64,000 nt of DNA from a bacterium (lineage in GTDB: Bacteria; Verrucomicrobiota; Verrucomicrobiia; Limisphaerales; RI-55). Where the stretch lies: contig WGOC01000017.1 of assembly GCA_016124235.1 (NCBI GenBank), forward strand, positions 124,001 to 188,000, read 5' to 3'. Positions 29,658-38,626 of this stretch are shown here, piece after piece. Position numbers and translations under genes: made by a program. Every line of letters begins with the position of its first letter. The first letter of the stretch is position 1. The notes below the pieces were generated by a model that saw only the letters and a program-made list of their open reading frames with translations, was not told the origin of the DNA and searched no databases.

Positions 29658-30397
29658 CGATTCCCGATGAACTCGTGCGCCAATTGCGATCCGCCCAACG
29701 CGTTGTCGTCGTGACGGGCGCCGGGGTATCGGCGGAAAGTGGCGTGCCGACGTTTCGCGACGCGCAAACCGGGTTGTGGGCAAAATTCAAACCGGAGGAA
29801 CTCGCGACGCCCGAAGGATTTCAAGCCAACCCACGCCTTGTCTGGGAATGGTATGCCTGGCGGCGCAAAATGGTCGCCGCCGCTCGACCGAATTCCGCGC
29901 ACTTCGCGCTACGGGAAATGGAGAAACTGTTTCCCGAATTTCATTTGATCACGCAAAACGTGGACGGCCTGCATCAACGAGCTGGCAGCTCCAACGTCAT
30001 TGAATTGCACGGCAACATCACGCGGACGAAATGCTTCAACGAGGGAACAATTATCACAACCTCCCAGGACAGCGACGAGGTTCCACCCCGGTGTCCGCAA
30101 TGCGGCGGCGTGCTCCGTCCCGATGTGGTTTGGTTCGGTGAAGTGCTGCCGGAATCTGCGTTGGAAAAAGCGGCCGAAGTCAGCGCAAATTGCGACGTTT
30201 TCTTTTCAATCGGCACATCGGCTGTCGTTTATCCAGCGGCCGCCTTGTCTGCCGATGCCCTGCGTGCCGGCAAAACGGTCGTGGAGATCAATCCCGAACC
30301 AACACCGCTCACCGCGCTGGCTCATTTCGTTGTCTCAGGCGCGGCCGGCGTCGTCGTTCCCGAAATCGTGAACCGCGTCCGCTCCTTCGTCAGTTAA
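29654..30397 (+). CDS. cobB: NAD-dependent protein deacylase (sirtuin)
   Basis: The product has 247 residues from a GTG that overlaps the small upstream ORF; an in-frame ATG at 29606 would add 16 unconserved residues. NAD-binding motifs GAGVSAESGVPTFRD and ITQNVDGLHQRAG, catalytic His in ELHGNI, and DVVWFGEVLP are clear. The YxxR motif (YAWR, residues 67-70) is the signature of SIRT5-type class III sirtuins and predicts removal of succinyl or other acidic acyl groups. The zinc site has one Cys (TKCF) before CPQC, as in E. coli CobB, which also lacks a full first knuckle. Confidence 0.93.
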   Translation: MTIPDELVRQLRSAQRVVVVTGAGVSAESGVPTFRDAQTGLWAKFKPEELATPEGFQANPRLVWEWYAWRRKMVAAARPNSAHFALREMEKLFPEFHLITQNVDGLHQRAGSSNVIELHGNITRTKCFNEGTIITTSQDSDEVPPRCPQCGGVLRPDVVWFGEVLPESALEKAAEVSANCDVFFSIGTSAVVYPAAALSADALRAGKTVVEINPEPTPLTALAHFVVSGAAGVVVPEIVNRVRSFVS

Positions 30398-30500
30398 GGC
30401 AATTCCTCACTTCGCCATTCAGCCTGCGAGATTCAAATCGCGCAATCGCTGCTCTGCAACCTTGGATCGACAGCGGTCGACGGCGATGCCACAAGAAGAC

Positions 30501-32429
30501 ATGCACCGCTCTCTCTTCGGACGCGTTTTCATTTTAATCCTCTGGATTTGCGTCACCATCGTCAGTTCGCCAGCTGCGACATCGCCCGATGAACCCAAGC
30601 AAGGAGCCACATTGCTCAAGACCGACATCATGGGTGTGTTTGCACATCCCGATGACGAGACCGGTATGGCTGCGACGATCGCTTATTACTCGTTTGGCAA
30701 AACATCTGTCGTCGCGAACGTCTACTGCACTCGCGGCGAAGGCGGCGGCAACATGGTTGGCACGCAATCGGGCGCTGCGTTGGGTATCTTGCGCGAGGCG
30801 GAACTGCGCGATTGCCTGGCCACGCTCGGTGTTCGCTATTGCTATTTCCTCGATCGGCTTGATTGGGCTTACACGGAAAGTGTCGCCGCCACTCTGCGCA
30901 AATGGGGTCACGAAGAGACGCTCGAACGGCTCGTCCGGCTGGTGCGCGAATTGCGACCCGAGGTCATCGTCACAATGAACCCCGCACCAACACCCGGCCA
31001 GCATGGCCACCATCAGGCGGCCGGCGTTCTGGCAACTGAAGCGTTTTCCGCCGCAGCCGATCCAAACCGGTTCCCGCTGCAACTCACCAAGGAAGGACTT
31101 GCCGTCTGGCAGCCGCGCAAATTATTCTTCGCCGGCGGCAACACCAATCTTTTCGGGACCACGATTCTCGTAAACGAGCCAATGCATGACGGCAGGGCTC
31201 CGGCGCAGATCGCCGCACTCGCGTTGGTGAATCATCGCTCCCAAGCCTTTGGCAATATGGGCGCCTCGCCCTGGCTGCGACGTCCGCAACGATTCACACT
31301 GGTGAAAACGTTCGTGCCCGTGAACGGAACTGAAACGGACTTGCTGGCCGGTTTGCCGACGACCGATTTGAGCGCGCAGCCGATTTCTTTCGCCGCGCCG
31401 CCGTCCAAGGATTCACTGACATTGCGTTTCAACTCCCGGCCCGCGTTTGAGAATTACGAACGCTGGGTGGCCGAGCAACACATCGAACACGTCGCCGCGC
31501 AATTCCTGCCGGATGTCCCGCTCGTCGCTGGCGAGGAAAACGCCGTCCGTCTGCATATCGCAAACGCATCCGATGAAGTGTTGAACGGCGAATTGAAGTT
31601 GAGCGCGCCCGACGGTTGGCTGATTGATCCAGCCCAACAAAATGTCACTGCTCACGGCTGGTCCACCAACGAGATCATCGTACGCGTCACGCCGCCCCTT
31701 GATTCGCTAGCGGATGCCGAATTGAAAGCGGTTTTCACTGCAGAGCACGAAACACGAAACGCCACAGCCAAAGGACATCCGGTTCCGCATACACGCGTTC
31801 CGCGAATTAAATCGCGTCCGTCCCTCGACGATACTGACGCAGGTTGGACAAGCGTTCCGCTGCTCGAAATTCCACCGACGAATCTTGTCGAGGGCAAAGT
31901 TGCCAACGCCGCCGACATCAGCGCTTCATTTCGACTCGCGCACGACGGCAAGACGTTGTTCGTGGATGTTCAAGTGCGTGACGATGCCGTGGTTTCAAAC
32001 ATCGCGCCAAACGACATCAAGGGCCATTGGCGCAGCGATTCCGTCGAGATCTGCCTCGACCCGCAGGCGGGCGCCGAAGACACGATGGGCTGCTTCAAGC
32101 TCGGCATTTTTCCGTTCGACAGCACCGGCGTCGTGCGTGCCGCCCGGGATGCGGACGCCAACCAAGGATTGATCGAAGAAACCGCGCCGAACACGCGCCT
32201 CACTTCGCGTCGCACGGCGGATGGTTATCGCATACAGGTGGCGATACCTTTCGATGAAATCGGATTGAAGCCCGGGCAGAAGCGTCTCGGTTTTAACCTC
32301 ATCATCTACGACGGCGATAAACGCGAAGCTGCACTCGGTGAGAACATCAACAAGTCCCGGATTGCCTGGGCACCGCGCTCCGGCGTTCAGGGCCGCCCTG
32401 AAGATTGGGGCCGAATCGATTTGGATTGA
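30501..32429 (+). CDS. Secreted LmbE/PIG-L deacetylase with CBM9-like domain
   Basis: The product has 642 residues starting MHRSLFGRVFILILWICV, preceded by AAGAAG and giving a signal peptide. The PIG-L/LmbE domain shows the zinc motif AHPDDE (VFAHPDDETGMA), EAELRDCLATLG and the later metal His pair in GQHGHHQAAGV. A middle region (about 360-430) has an Ig-like strand pattern, and residues about 450-640 form a CBM9-like sugar-binding domain (FRLAHDGKTLFVDVQVRDD, WRSDSVEICLDPQ, YRIQVAIPFDEIG). It probably deacetylates N-acetylglucosaminyl substrates in the periplasm or outside. The domain combination is frequent in PVC and Acidobacteria. Confidence 0.85.
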   Translation: MHRSLFGRVFILILWICVTIVSSPAATSPDEPKQGATLLKTDIMGVFAHPDDETGMAATIAYYSFGKTSVVANVYCTRGEGGGNMVGTQSGAALGILREAELRDCLATLGVRYCYFLDRLDWAYTESVAATLRKWGHEETLERLVRLVRELRPEVIVTMNPAPTPGQHGHHQAAGVLATEAFSAAADPNRFPLQLTKEGLAVWQPRKLFFAGGNTNLFGTTILVNEPMHDGRAPAQIAALALVNHRSQAFGNMGASPWLRRPQRFTLVKTFVPVNGTETDLLAGLPTTDLSAQPISFAAPPSKDSLTLRFNSRPAFENYERWVAEQHIEHVAAQFLPDVPLVAGEENAVRLHIANASDEVLNGELKLSAPDGWLIDPAQQNVTAHGWSTNEIIVRVTPPLDSLADAELKAVFTAEHETRNATAKGHPVPHTRVPRIKSRPSLDDTDAGWTSVPLLEIPPTNLVEGKVANAADISASFRLAHDGKTLFVDVQVRDDAVVSNIAPNDIKGHWRSDSVEICLDPQAGAEDTMGCFKLGIFPFDSTGVVRAARDADANQGLIEETAPNTRLTSRRTADGYRIQVAIPFDEIGLKPGQKRLGFNLIIYDGDKREAALGENINKSRIAWAPRSGVQGRPEDWGRIDLD

Positions 32430-32515
32430 TCGCAGGCAGTATGGAGCTGGCAACTGCTTGACCGGTAGGGCCGAGCTGCGTCTCTGCCCAAATTGTGACG
32501 TTCAGCCGTCGCCGC

Positions 32516-32536
32516 GGCCGGCACGGAGTGCCGGCC
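32516..32536. repeat. REP-like palindrome between convergent genes
   Basis: GGCCGGCAC-GGA-GTGCCGGCC is a perfect 9-bp stem with a 3-nt loop, flanked by CCGTCGCC and CCCACC. It lies between the convergent LmbE-type and PEP-mutase-type genes, 87 nt after the first stop. Such GC-rich dyads are dispersed in many PVC genomes and can end transcription in both directions. Only one copy is seen in this window. Confidence 0.55.
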
Positions 32537-32554
32537 CCACCTTTTGGAAATGAA

Positions 32555-33379
32555 TCACTCGGGAAAGAAGCGTTCCAACTCAGTGGTGAGTATGGCGCGG
32601 TCCACGTAATTGAATGCGCCCTCTGTTTTCGCCTCCTGTGCGGCTTCCATCAGCCCGGTCATGGCGGCCCGGTAAAACGAAGCACCAAAACTGATCCGCT
32701 TCACGCCGGCAGCCGCCAGTTCCGCAACGCTGAATGATTTGCCGCGTCCACCGACCACGAAATTCACCGGCTTTGATACGGCGGAACACACTGCCCGCAC
32801 CGCCACCAGATCCGGCAAGCCGGGAGCAAAGAGCACATCCGCACCCGCATTCTCGTAGGCGATCAGACGGGCGATGGTGTCGTCCAGATCGGGGTTGCCG
32901 CGCAAATAATTCTCCGCGCGTGCCACCAGCGTAAACGGAAACGGCAGCGCCCGCGCCGCTTCGACAGCGGCCGCAACACGTTCGGTCGCGAGCGTGAGAT
33001 CGTAGATCGGCTTTTCGCGATACGGCCGGGCATCTTCGATGGAGCCACCCACCAGACCCGTCGCGGCCGCCAACCGGATCGCTTCCGCTGCTGTGGCCGG
33101 ATCAGCGTCGAAGCAATCCTCCAAATCGGCGGCCACCGGCAGGTCCGTTGCCTCCACGATCGCTCGCGCATTCGCCAGAGATTCTTCGCGCGAAATTTTG
33201 CCATCGCGCCGCCCGAGCAGGCCCGCCGCCGCAGCACTGGACGTAGTGAACGCCTCGTAACCCAGCCCGGCCAACAAACGCGCCGAGCCGGCATCCCAGG
33301 GATTGGGAATCAAGAAGACACCGGGCTTGCGGTGCAGCTCTTGAAATCTGATGGCCTTTTCGTGTTGTGTGATTTTCAT
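32555..33379 (-). CDS. Isocitrate lyase / PEP mutase superfamily enzyme
   Basis: The 274-residue TIM barrel of the ICL/PEPM superfamily shows FLIPNPWDAGSARLLAGLGYEAFTTSS, PVAADLEDCFDADP in the metal-binding region, GLVGGSIEDA and TLVARAENYLRG. The D-x-E-D-C-F variant in place of the DxDxGYG of 2-methylisocitrate lyase is typical of the broad family of unknown or carboxyphosphonoenolpyruvate-type members. It lacks the KKCGH loop of true isocitrate lyases. The gene is single and converges with the LmbE-type gene. Confidence 0.85.
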   Translation of the reverse strand: MKITQHEKAIRFQELHRKPGVFLIPNPWDAGSARLLAGLGYEAFTTSSAAAAGLLGRRDGKISREESLANARAIVEATDLPVAADLEDCFDADPATAAEAIRLAAATGLVGGSIEDARPYREKPIYDLTLATERVAAAVEAARALPFPFTLVARAENYLRGNPDLDDTIARLIAYENAGADVLFAPGLPDLVAVRAVCSAVSKPVNFVVGGRGKSFSVAELAAAGVKRISFGASFYRAAMTGLMEAAQEAKTEGAFNYVDRAILTTELERFFPE

Positions 33380-33528
33380 GGTGAGGATTGGATTTTATAA
33401 GCAACTTGGTTCGCGTCGAATTTCGCTTGTTCGACAGAATTCTGGTTCAAGAAATCAATGGGTCTTTGCGATCGTATCGTCTGCCGTTTCGCCAATTGAT
33501 TTTCGGATAACAAAACGTTCTCTCCGAC

Positions 33529-34323
33529 TCAGCCCCCCGTCGAGGAATCGTGCATCCAAGCCGCATGGTCGTCGCCGGAAACTCGCCGCAATCCTAACGC
33601 AGCAAGCGCTTTTTGAAGAATTGCTCCGAACCAAGAGGGACGCCGGATTCGAAATTGAAGGCGTTCAGACGGCGAGTCGATCCGTATACTTTCGATCAAC
33701 AATCCACCGATCTGCCAATCATAAATCACCTGCTCAACATCAGCTTGAGGCTCGACGCGTTCGAGTTGCACTAACAGAATCTTTCGAATCCCGCGCGATA
33801 TGAGGAAAGAAGCTGACGGAAAATCTGTCGTGAAACAAACAGAGCGATTGTCGAATTTGTCCGGTGCAATTTGCTCAACCTCGCCGTGGCGATTTGCATC
33901 GAGCAAGAATACCGGCGGCGTATCCTTAGGAATATTCAGCTTCGCCAACTGATCTGCACCGCTATGTAACGCATTCATGATCGGAAGCAGGTTCACCGCT
34001 ACAGAGGGCGCGTGCGAAATCGAGTCAGGGCCGGCACGAGCTGTTGGATAGGGCAAAGCGTTGTAAACAGGAACGGGACGATATCCACGGGCTGCCAGTG
34101 CGAGACCTACCCAAACGCCTTCGTCGCCCGGCAGATCCAGCACCAACGCGACCTCCTCGTGCGTTGACGGACTCCAAGTCACGTCACGCGAAGAGTGCCC
34201 AGCCCGTGGCGTTGTGAACTCAACGTCGTTGTGTGCGAACAAGACTGGCTTCACCCACCTTGACCACGGCGACTCAAGAGGTGACCAGATCGCGAAAACT
34301 TCTTCTTTAGTCATCATCTTCAA
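33529..34323 (-). CDS. Hypothetical partner of ATP-grasp-like protein
   Basis: The 264-residue soluble protein has no recognised domain. Its Met lies 17 nt inside the upstream ATP-grasp-like gene, so the two are translationally coupled. Alternating strands and helices are evident (VALVLDLPGDEGVWVGLALAARG, PVFLLDANRHG, RKILLVQLERVEPQADVEQVIYDW), suggesting a Rossmann-like alpha/beta fold. Third codon positions are more A/T-rich than in flanking genes. It may supply a substrate or a regulatory subunit for its partner. Confidence 0.7.
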   Translation of the reverse strand: MKMMTKEEVFAIWSPLESPWSRWVKPVLFAHNDVEFTTPRAGHSSRDVTWSPSTHEEVALVLDLPGDEGVWVGLALAARGYRPVPVYNALPYPTARAGPDSISHAPSVAVNLLPIMNALHSGADQLAKLNIPKDTPPVFLLDANRHGEVEQIAPDKFDNRSVCFTTDFPSASFLISRGIRKILLVQLERVEPQADVEQVIYDWQIGGLLIESIRIDSPSERLQFRIRRPSWFGAILQKALAALGLRRVSGDDHAAWMHDSSTGG

Positions 34324-35611
34324 TCAACAAGGCAACATCCATCGCAGCGAAGTCTATCAAGGGTTTCTCGGCCAAACGCGCATACGCACCAGTAGCACGT
34401 CCATTCACTGTGTATACGCCAACGCAAACGTGGCGCTGCCCGATCGGCGTGGAAAGCGGCACGGATTCGAACCTTCTTTGCGCTACCCAATTTGTCGGGG
34501 ACATCAGCACGTTGAACCGGGTCCGCAACCATTTGCGCGGTTCCATCAACTCTCGAATGCAGACGGAATCACCTGTATTACCGAACGCAGCCTTCAACAA
34601 CCAACCGTCAGCGCTTTGCAATGAGATCTGACGCGGATCGCGGCTTTCCGGCAAAAGCATACGCCACGTCGGCAATCGACTCTCCAGCCGGTCCCATAAG
34701 AGTGGGAAACGCTTGCTTTCGGAAATCACAGCGAGCAGCGGATTCGCCACAAGCGTCTTACCACCCCGGAAAAGCCGGCCCCAATCTTCCCGCCTCGGCG
34801 ATCGTGCCAGCCACTCGGCTTGGTAGAAGCGAATGATCAAGTCAACCGGTCTTCGACACCAGGCCGTCTCCAGCCGCGCCTTGCCATCGGTCCAGCGAAT
34901 TTGCTGGGGCCTGATCAAGTGCGTCTCGCAGCCAAATTTTCGCAATTGTGCCGCGACAAACGAATTCACCTGATGGTCTTCCATATAGCCTGCCGCCGAC
35001 AGCAACGCAACGACACCTCCCTGCAAGGTCGTGGCGGCAAGAGCTTTGCCCCAAACTTCCCCAGGATTTCCCGCCGGCCGCAAATCGGGAAAATATTCGG
35101 CCACCAATGCCGTGAAATGCGACGCCTCACTGAAACCACCCGGCACATCACTATTCGCCTCGGATATGCGCCAGCCATCCATCGTAAAATGAAAATCGAA
35201 TCGAATGACACGCCCCGCACAGGGAGTAAGCGGTGACGAATCCGCAAGGACTTTTTGCAAGGACCGCGGCATCCCAAGTTCGCGGAGCAAATCTGGCCGC
35301 AATAAAATCTCCTTTTCGGCCTCGGCTGCCTCTTTTGCTAGTTGCTCAGCCCACGCAGCCAATCGCTTCCACTCACTGCCCTTCATTACGAGCGGAAAAG
35401 AAGCGAGCGTGCTTACGTCGCCGACCTGAATATCCCATTTATATCCCTCGAGTGCGGCCTTGCGACGTAACGATGCGATCACACTCGTCTCCAACATACT
35501 CCCGGCCCTTAGCGGACCGCATGCTGTTTCCGCATGCAGCTCGTTCAGTCCGGTTTTAGCGGTTGCAGTCACTTGGGCATTTCCTCCCAACACGCAAGAT
35601 GAATGGTCCAC
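34307..35611 (-). CDS. Permuted ATP-grasp protein, glutathionylspermidine-synthase type
   Basis: The 434-residue protein resembles the GSP_synth/circularly permuted ATP-grasp group. Visible segments are VIRFDFHFTMDGWRISEANSDVPGG (the E-x-N acidic metal site follows the strand), KRFPLLWDRLE, GWLLKAAFGNTGDSV (the ATP-grasp lysine strand) and KWLRTRFNVLMSPTNWVAQRRFE. Such enzymes ligate an amine to a carboxylate using ATP, for example in glutathionylspermidine or peptide-tag synthesis. The amidase domain of GspSA is absent. The downstream gene overlaps by 17 nt and is presumably a functional partner. Confidence 0.65.
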   Translation of the reverse strand: MDHSSCVLGGNAQVTATAKTGLNELHAETACGPLRAGSMLETSVIASLRRKAALEGYKWDIQVGDVSTLASFPLVMKGSEWKRLAAWAEQLAKEAAEAEKEILLRPDLLRELGMPRSLQKVLADSSPLTPCAGRVIRFDFHFTMDGWRISEANSDVPGGFSEASHFTALVAEYFPDLRPAGNPGEVWGKALAATTLQGGVVALLSAAGYMEDHQVNSFVAAQLRKFGCETHLIRPQQIRWTDGKARLETAWCRRPVDLIIRFYQAEWLARSPRREDWGRLFRGGKTLVANPLLAVISESKRFPLLWDRLESRLPTWRMLLPESRDPRQISLQSADGWLLKAAFGNTGDSVCIRELMEPRKWLRTRFNVLMSPTNWVAQRRFESVPLSTPIGQRHVCVGVYTVNGRATGAYARLAEKPLIDFAAMDVALLIEDDD

Positions 35612-35690
35612 ACAATCGTTATGACCTCACGCCGTGAATTAAGAAAGAAAGTGCATCGCGCGCAATACAATCCTCATCTGGATGATGAAA

Positions 35691-35716
35691 CGGGCGGAAG
35701 CTTTTGCCTCCGCCCG
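35691..35716 (-). terminator. Intrinsic terminator at the end of the RtcB island
   Basis: On the minus strand an 8-bp stem (CGGGCGGA paired with TCCGCCCG) is followed by TTTCATC. A second hairpin, CCCTGGTTCCAGGG, lies just upstream at 35738-35751. Together they follow the stop of the ClpP-fold-like gene by 2-60 nt and close the island transcript. Confidence 0.6.
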
Positions 35717-35753
35717 CGTTGTTTGCCTCTTTGGCGCCCTGGAACCAGGGTGA

Positions 35754-36413
35754 TTATTTCCGCAATTGACTGTTGCGGACTTTTTCAATTTTGGCCCGCT
35801 TTGGTTTGATTGCGTTTTGTGAATCGTCCGCGCATTCCGATCCTTTCCAGAACATGGCGGACAGCAGTTCGTCCATCGTCTCGTTTTCGATCAGTCCGAA
35901 CTGGCGCAGCACCGGCACATCGATGAGCCGGCCGGCCATTTCCTTGACCGGCAGGTACTCGTTGATGATTTCCAGCACGCGTTCGTAGTCGCCTTCCTCC
36001 GGGTCGATCTCGGAGTACGAGTCCCGGTAGTTCGGCTCGTCCATTTGCCGGTCACCATCCACGCGTACCTTGTCCTCATCGGACAAGGTGGTCCGACGGA
36101 AGAAGAGCCGGGCATCGGCGCGAATCGTCCGGCGATCGCCCAGCAACCAGAGCAGCACCGAGCCGTTCTGGAGGCTGGAAAGCGCCTGGGTGACGATCCG
36201 CGTCTTGTGCGAACGTTCCATCAATGCCACGCGAAAACGCAGCGCCGCGTCGGCTGGAATCTCTCCGGTGCCGACGATTTCAATTTGCAGGGTCCGGGGT
36301 TTCTCCGTGAGCACCCGTTCGAGATCAGCGATGCGCTCGATGTAGTAGGAGTTGCCCCAGGTCCGAGCCTCCACCACGAACCGGTGGAGGTCTTGCCTTT
36401 TGTGTTTCTTCAT
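35754..36413 (-). CDS. ClpP-fold-like protein in RtcB island
   Basis: The 219-residue protein has a ClpP/crotonase-like core around residues 40-110: RTLQIEIVGTGEIPADAALRFRVALMERS, then TRIVTQALSSLQNGSVLLWLLGDRRTIRADARLFF. The strand-helix spacing matches ClpP. In place of the catalytic nucleophile region it has SSLQNGSVLL, and an obvious catalytic His is missing, so it may be inactive or use other residues. The C-terminal part is acidic (YSEIDPEEGDYE) and ends with a basic tail. It is the last gene of the island, before a terminator. Confidence 0.6.
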   Translation of the reverse strand: MKKHKRQDLHRFVVEARTWGNSYYIERIADLERVLTEKPRTLQIEIVGTGEIPADAALRFRVALMERSHKTRIVTQALSSLQNGSVLLWLLGDRRTIRADARLFFRRTTLSDEDKVRVDGDRQMDEPNYRDSYSEIDPEEGDYERVLEIINEYLPVKEMAGRLIDVPVLRQFGLIENETMDELLSAMFWKGSECADDSQNAIKPKRAKIEKVRNSQLRK

Positions 36414-36475
36414 AACTGTCTTCTGAATTGGGTTTCATTTAAGTTTGTTAGTTTGAATGGTATTTTCTCGAACGG

Positions 36476-36682
36476 CTAACTGACCGGCGTTTTCACATTG
36501 AGGTGGCGCCGAATCCAGCGCATGAAGAACAGCGCCTTGTCTTCGGCCAGCAAGGTGGCGCTGCCGACGTCGGTCAACGGCACCGGGAATTGAAAACCAT
36601 TGTCCGTCTGGTAAATGAAGTGGCCTTCCCGATAACGGACAAACCGGGCCTTCTTGTCTTTGACGAGTTCGGTGATGTTCAT
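36476..36682 (-). CDS. Small conserved-type protein in RtcB island
   Basis: The 68-residue protein begins [20 protein letters not shown] and continues [20 protein letters not shown], suggesting a small beta-barrel-like module followed by a helix ([13 protein letters not shown]). Its ATG overlaps the TGA of the SEC-C gene as ATGA. The composition is typical of a real protein. I recognise no named domain. Its retention between the SEC-C and ClpP-like genes suggests a role in the same system. Confidence 0.65.
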   Translation of the reverse strand: MNITELVKDKKARFVRYREGHFIYQTDNGFQFPVPLTDVGSATLLAEDKALFFMRWIRRHLNVKTPVS

Positions 36683-36948
36683 GATTGGTTGACGAGTTTT
36701 TCATTCGCGGAAAAAAGTGGTTCCGCCGGGCGCCGTCGTAGCGACCGGACCGCAGGCAGCACTTCTTGAAAGCTGCGTCCGGAACCGCACGGGCAAAGAT
36801 CGTTGCGGCCGAGTTTTTCGGTCAGTTCCTTGAATCCGTGAACGATGCGCACGCCGCGTTTGACCTGTGTCTCCGACGGGAAACCTTTGCGGCGTTTGCT
36901 GGTGATTTCGAAGTTCGAGTCTTCCGGGTCATGGATGGGGTTTGCCAT
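36679..36948 (-). CDS. SEC-C zinc-knuckle protein, apparently with two compensating frameshifts
   Basis: The product has 89 residues from [20 protein letters not shown], chosen for its AGGAGG Shine-Dalgarno 5 nt upstream. The first half of a SEC-C motif is intact ([15 protein letters not shown]). The expected KKCC is instead read as QEVL. In the +1 frame the DNA encodes [20 protein letters not shown] exactly. One extra T in the TTT at 36769-36771 and one missing T in the run at 36711-36716 would restore the frame and rejoin [10 protein letters not shown] and the stop. So 18 residues are out of frame. It is either a sequencing error in homopolymers or a damaged gene. SEC-C binds zinc and ribosome- or SecB-type partners. 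Confidence 0.75.
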   Translation of the reverse strand: MANPIHDPEDSNFEITSKRRKGFPSETQVKRGVRIVHGFKELTEKLGRNDLCPCGSGRSFQEVLPAVRSLRRRPAEPLFSANEKLVNQS

Positions 36949-37036
36949 ACGGCCTCCTGGGTTGGGGGTTGGGTTTGCAAATCGCGGCGAATGCCACGAC
37001 GAAATCGCGATCAGAAAATGAGACGGAAGATCTGAG

Positions 37037-38491
37037 CTAAGCCGCGCCGGCGTTGCTCTCGGCGAAGAACTCACCCACCGGCTTAAGCATCCGGTCGGTC
37101 ACCGCCAATTGAAGATTCTTCCGATAGTGCCGGCTGGTAACCGCCCGGGCCGTTTTACCAAAATCATTGAACAGGAGCCGTGCAGGTTTCGCCAACGATA
37201 CGATTCCGTCCGCGGCTCGTTGTCTGGCTTTTTGAATCCGTTGTGCGGCGGTGGGATGGGTGGCAAACGCTCCGGCCGTCTCGTTGAGCAGAGTCAGGCG
37301 AGCTTCGTCGTGAAATGTCGGTGGCAACCGATTTTCAAGGTGCTGCAGAAAATCCGGCAGACTATCGGGTAATTGACGTCGGTTCTCCCAAAAATGGTTT
37401 AACCCATTGTAGGCGAGACTCTGGAGCATGTCTTGTTCGCGCAGGCGTACCAAAAGACTTTCAAGACCTTCCGATCCGGCGATCTCAATCGCGCACGCGT
37501 CGGCGTGAAACTCCATTTGACGGGAAAGCAGACAACTCGTTGCATGGCCGAGATGTAGCAATAGCGCCAGCACCCTGCGGGACAACCAGATGGCAAAGCC
37601 AGCACAGGCAACGATCATCGACAGCCGCCAGTCTTCAACCGAATTGGCCCACTCGTCGAAACCTTCGTCCCAAGTATCTCGTTCATACACGACACGGATA
37701 AACCAGCGGTCAATACCGTCAATGACGTAGCCGAGCCGCATGGCCAGCGCTTGAGTGCAGTGTCCCAGTTCATGAGAAACGACCGCCGCCAGTTGCCGCG
37801 TGTCCAAGCCGGCCACCAAGGGCATCCCGAGCGTGAGAACAAGGTCATTACCGAGAAAGCTCAACAGGCCCCGCCGAAAGCCGGCACTGGCGTTCAATTT
37901 GCAGTCGAGCTGAATACGACGGGGCATGGGCACCCGCAACAGATCGCTCAATTGCGCGATGAACTGATACAAACGCGGATGATGCGCCGGATTGAGTTCG
38001 AGGGGCTGAGCCTGTTTTCGGGGTCGCGCCAGTATGGGTTTGAACATGAAGAACACCGCGATCATGCCGCCCATCAGCGGACCGATATAAAAAATGATTC
38101 GGAGAATGTACAAATAGACCCCGCCTGTGAGACCTGAAAGCAGGACCGTTGCATGAGTGCCGTACCAATAGGTGCCGTAAGCGATGCACCCGACGAACGC
38201 GAGATAAGTCACGGGCAACAACACCATGAACATCGCGACGAGCAACAGCGCCAGTTGGTAAAAAATCGAGATTCGTGGCGGCACCACCGTTCCGTCCAAT
38301 GTCATGGTCAATTCGGCGGCGGTAATTGTTTCTTGAACCGACTCTGGACTCGATCCGGCCGGGCTCTCCTCCAGTGTCGTTTCTTGCGCGCAGTGCGGAC
38401 ACGCCACCAATAATCCAAGTCCTTCCAGCGGAAATTCAATGTGTTCCCCACAATGCTGGCAGGACGTAAGACGGAACCCTTGATCGCTCAT
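37037..38491 (-). CDS. M48-family membrane metalloprotease with zinc ribbon
   Basis: The 484-residue protein begins with a CxxC-CxxC zinc ribbon ([22 protein letters not shown]; residues 10-40). Two to three transmembrane helices follow (about 80-155). The M48 catalytic motif HExxH is in [13 protein letters not shown], and the third metal ligand Glu lies in [17 protein letters not shown], as in HtpX. A further membrane segment lies between them. It is probably an inner-membrane quality-control protease. The gene lies 136 nt downstream of a tRNA-like RNA and upstream of the SEC-C gene in the RtcB island. Confidence 0.88.
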   Translation of the reverse strand: MSDQGFRLTSCQHCGEHIEFPLEGLGLLVACPHCAQETTLEESPAGSSPESVQETITAAELTMTLDGTVVPPRISIFYQLALLLVAMFMVLLPVTYLAFVGCIAYGTYWYGTHATVLLSGLTGGVYLYILRIIFYIGPLMGGMIAVFFMFKPILARPRKQAQPLELNPAHHPRLYQFIAQLSDLLRVPMPRRIQLDCKLNASAGFRRGLLSFLGNDLVLTLGMPLVAGLDTRQLAAVVSHELGHCTQALAMRLGYVIDGIDRWFIRVVYERDTWDEGFDEWANSVEDWRLSMIVACAGFAIWLSRRVLALLLHLGHATSCLLSRQMEFHADACAIEIAGSEGLESLLVRLREQDMLQSLAYNGLNHFWENRRQLPDSLPDFLQHLENRLPPTFHDEARLTLLNETAGAFATHPTAAQRIQKARQRAADGIVSLAKPARLLFNDFGKTARAVTSRHYRKNLQLAVTDRMLKPVGEFFAESNAGAA

Positions 38492-38626
38492 AAAACCGTT
38501 GGCATTTAATTCGAACGGCCGAGGCTTCTCAACACAAAGATTGCCCCCGATCTACGGCTTCCGAACAACCAAAGATGGGAACACATTTGACAACTTCAAA
38601 TCGGCCAAAGGAAACGGGTAGAAGAT

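Noticed and set aside
36435-36704. 89-codon minus frame
   Set aside because: It is the shifted frame across the SEC-C and 68-residue genes; only its upstream continuation explains the lost KKCC.
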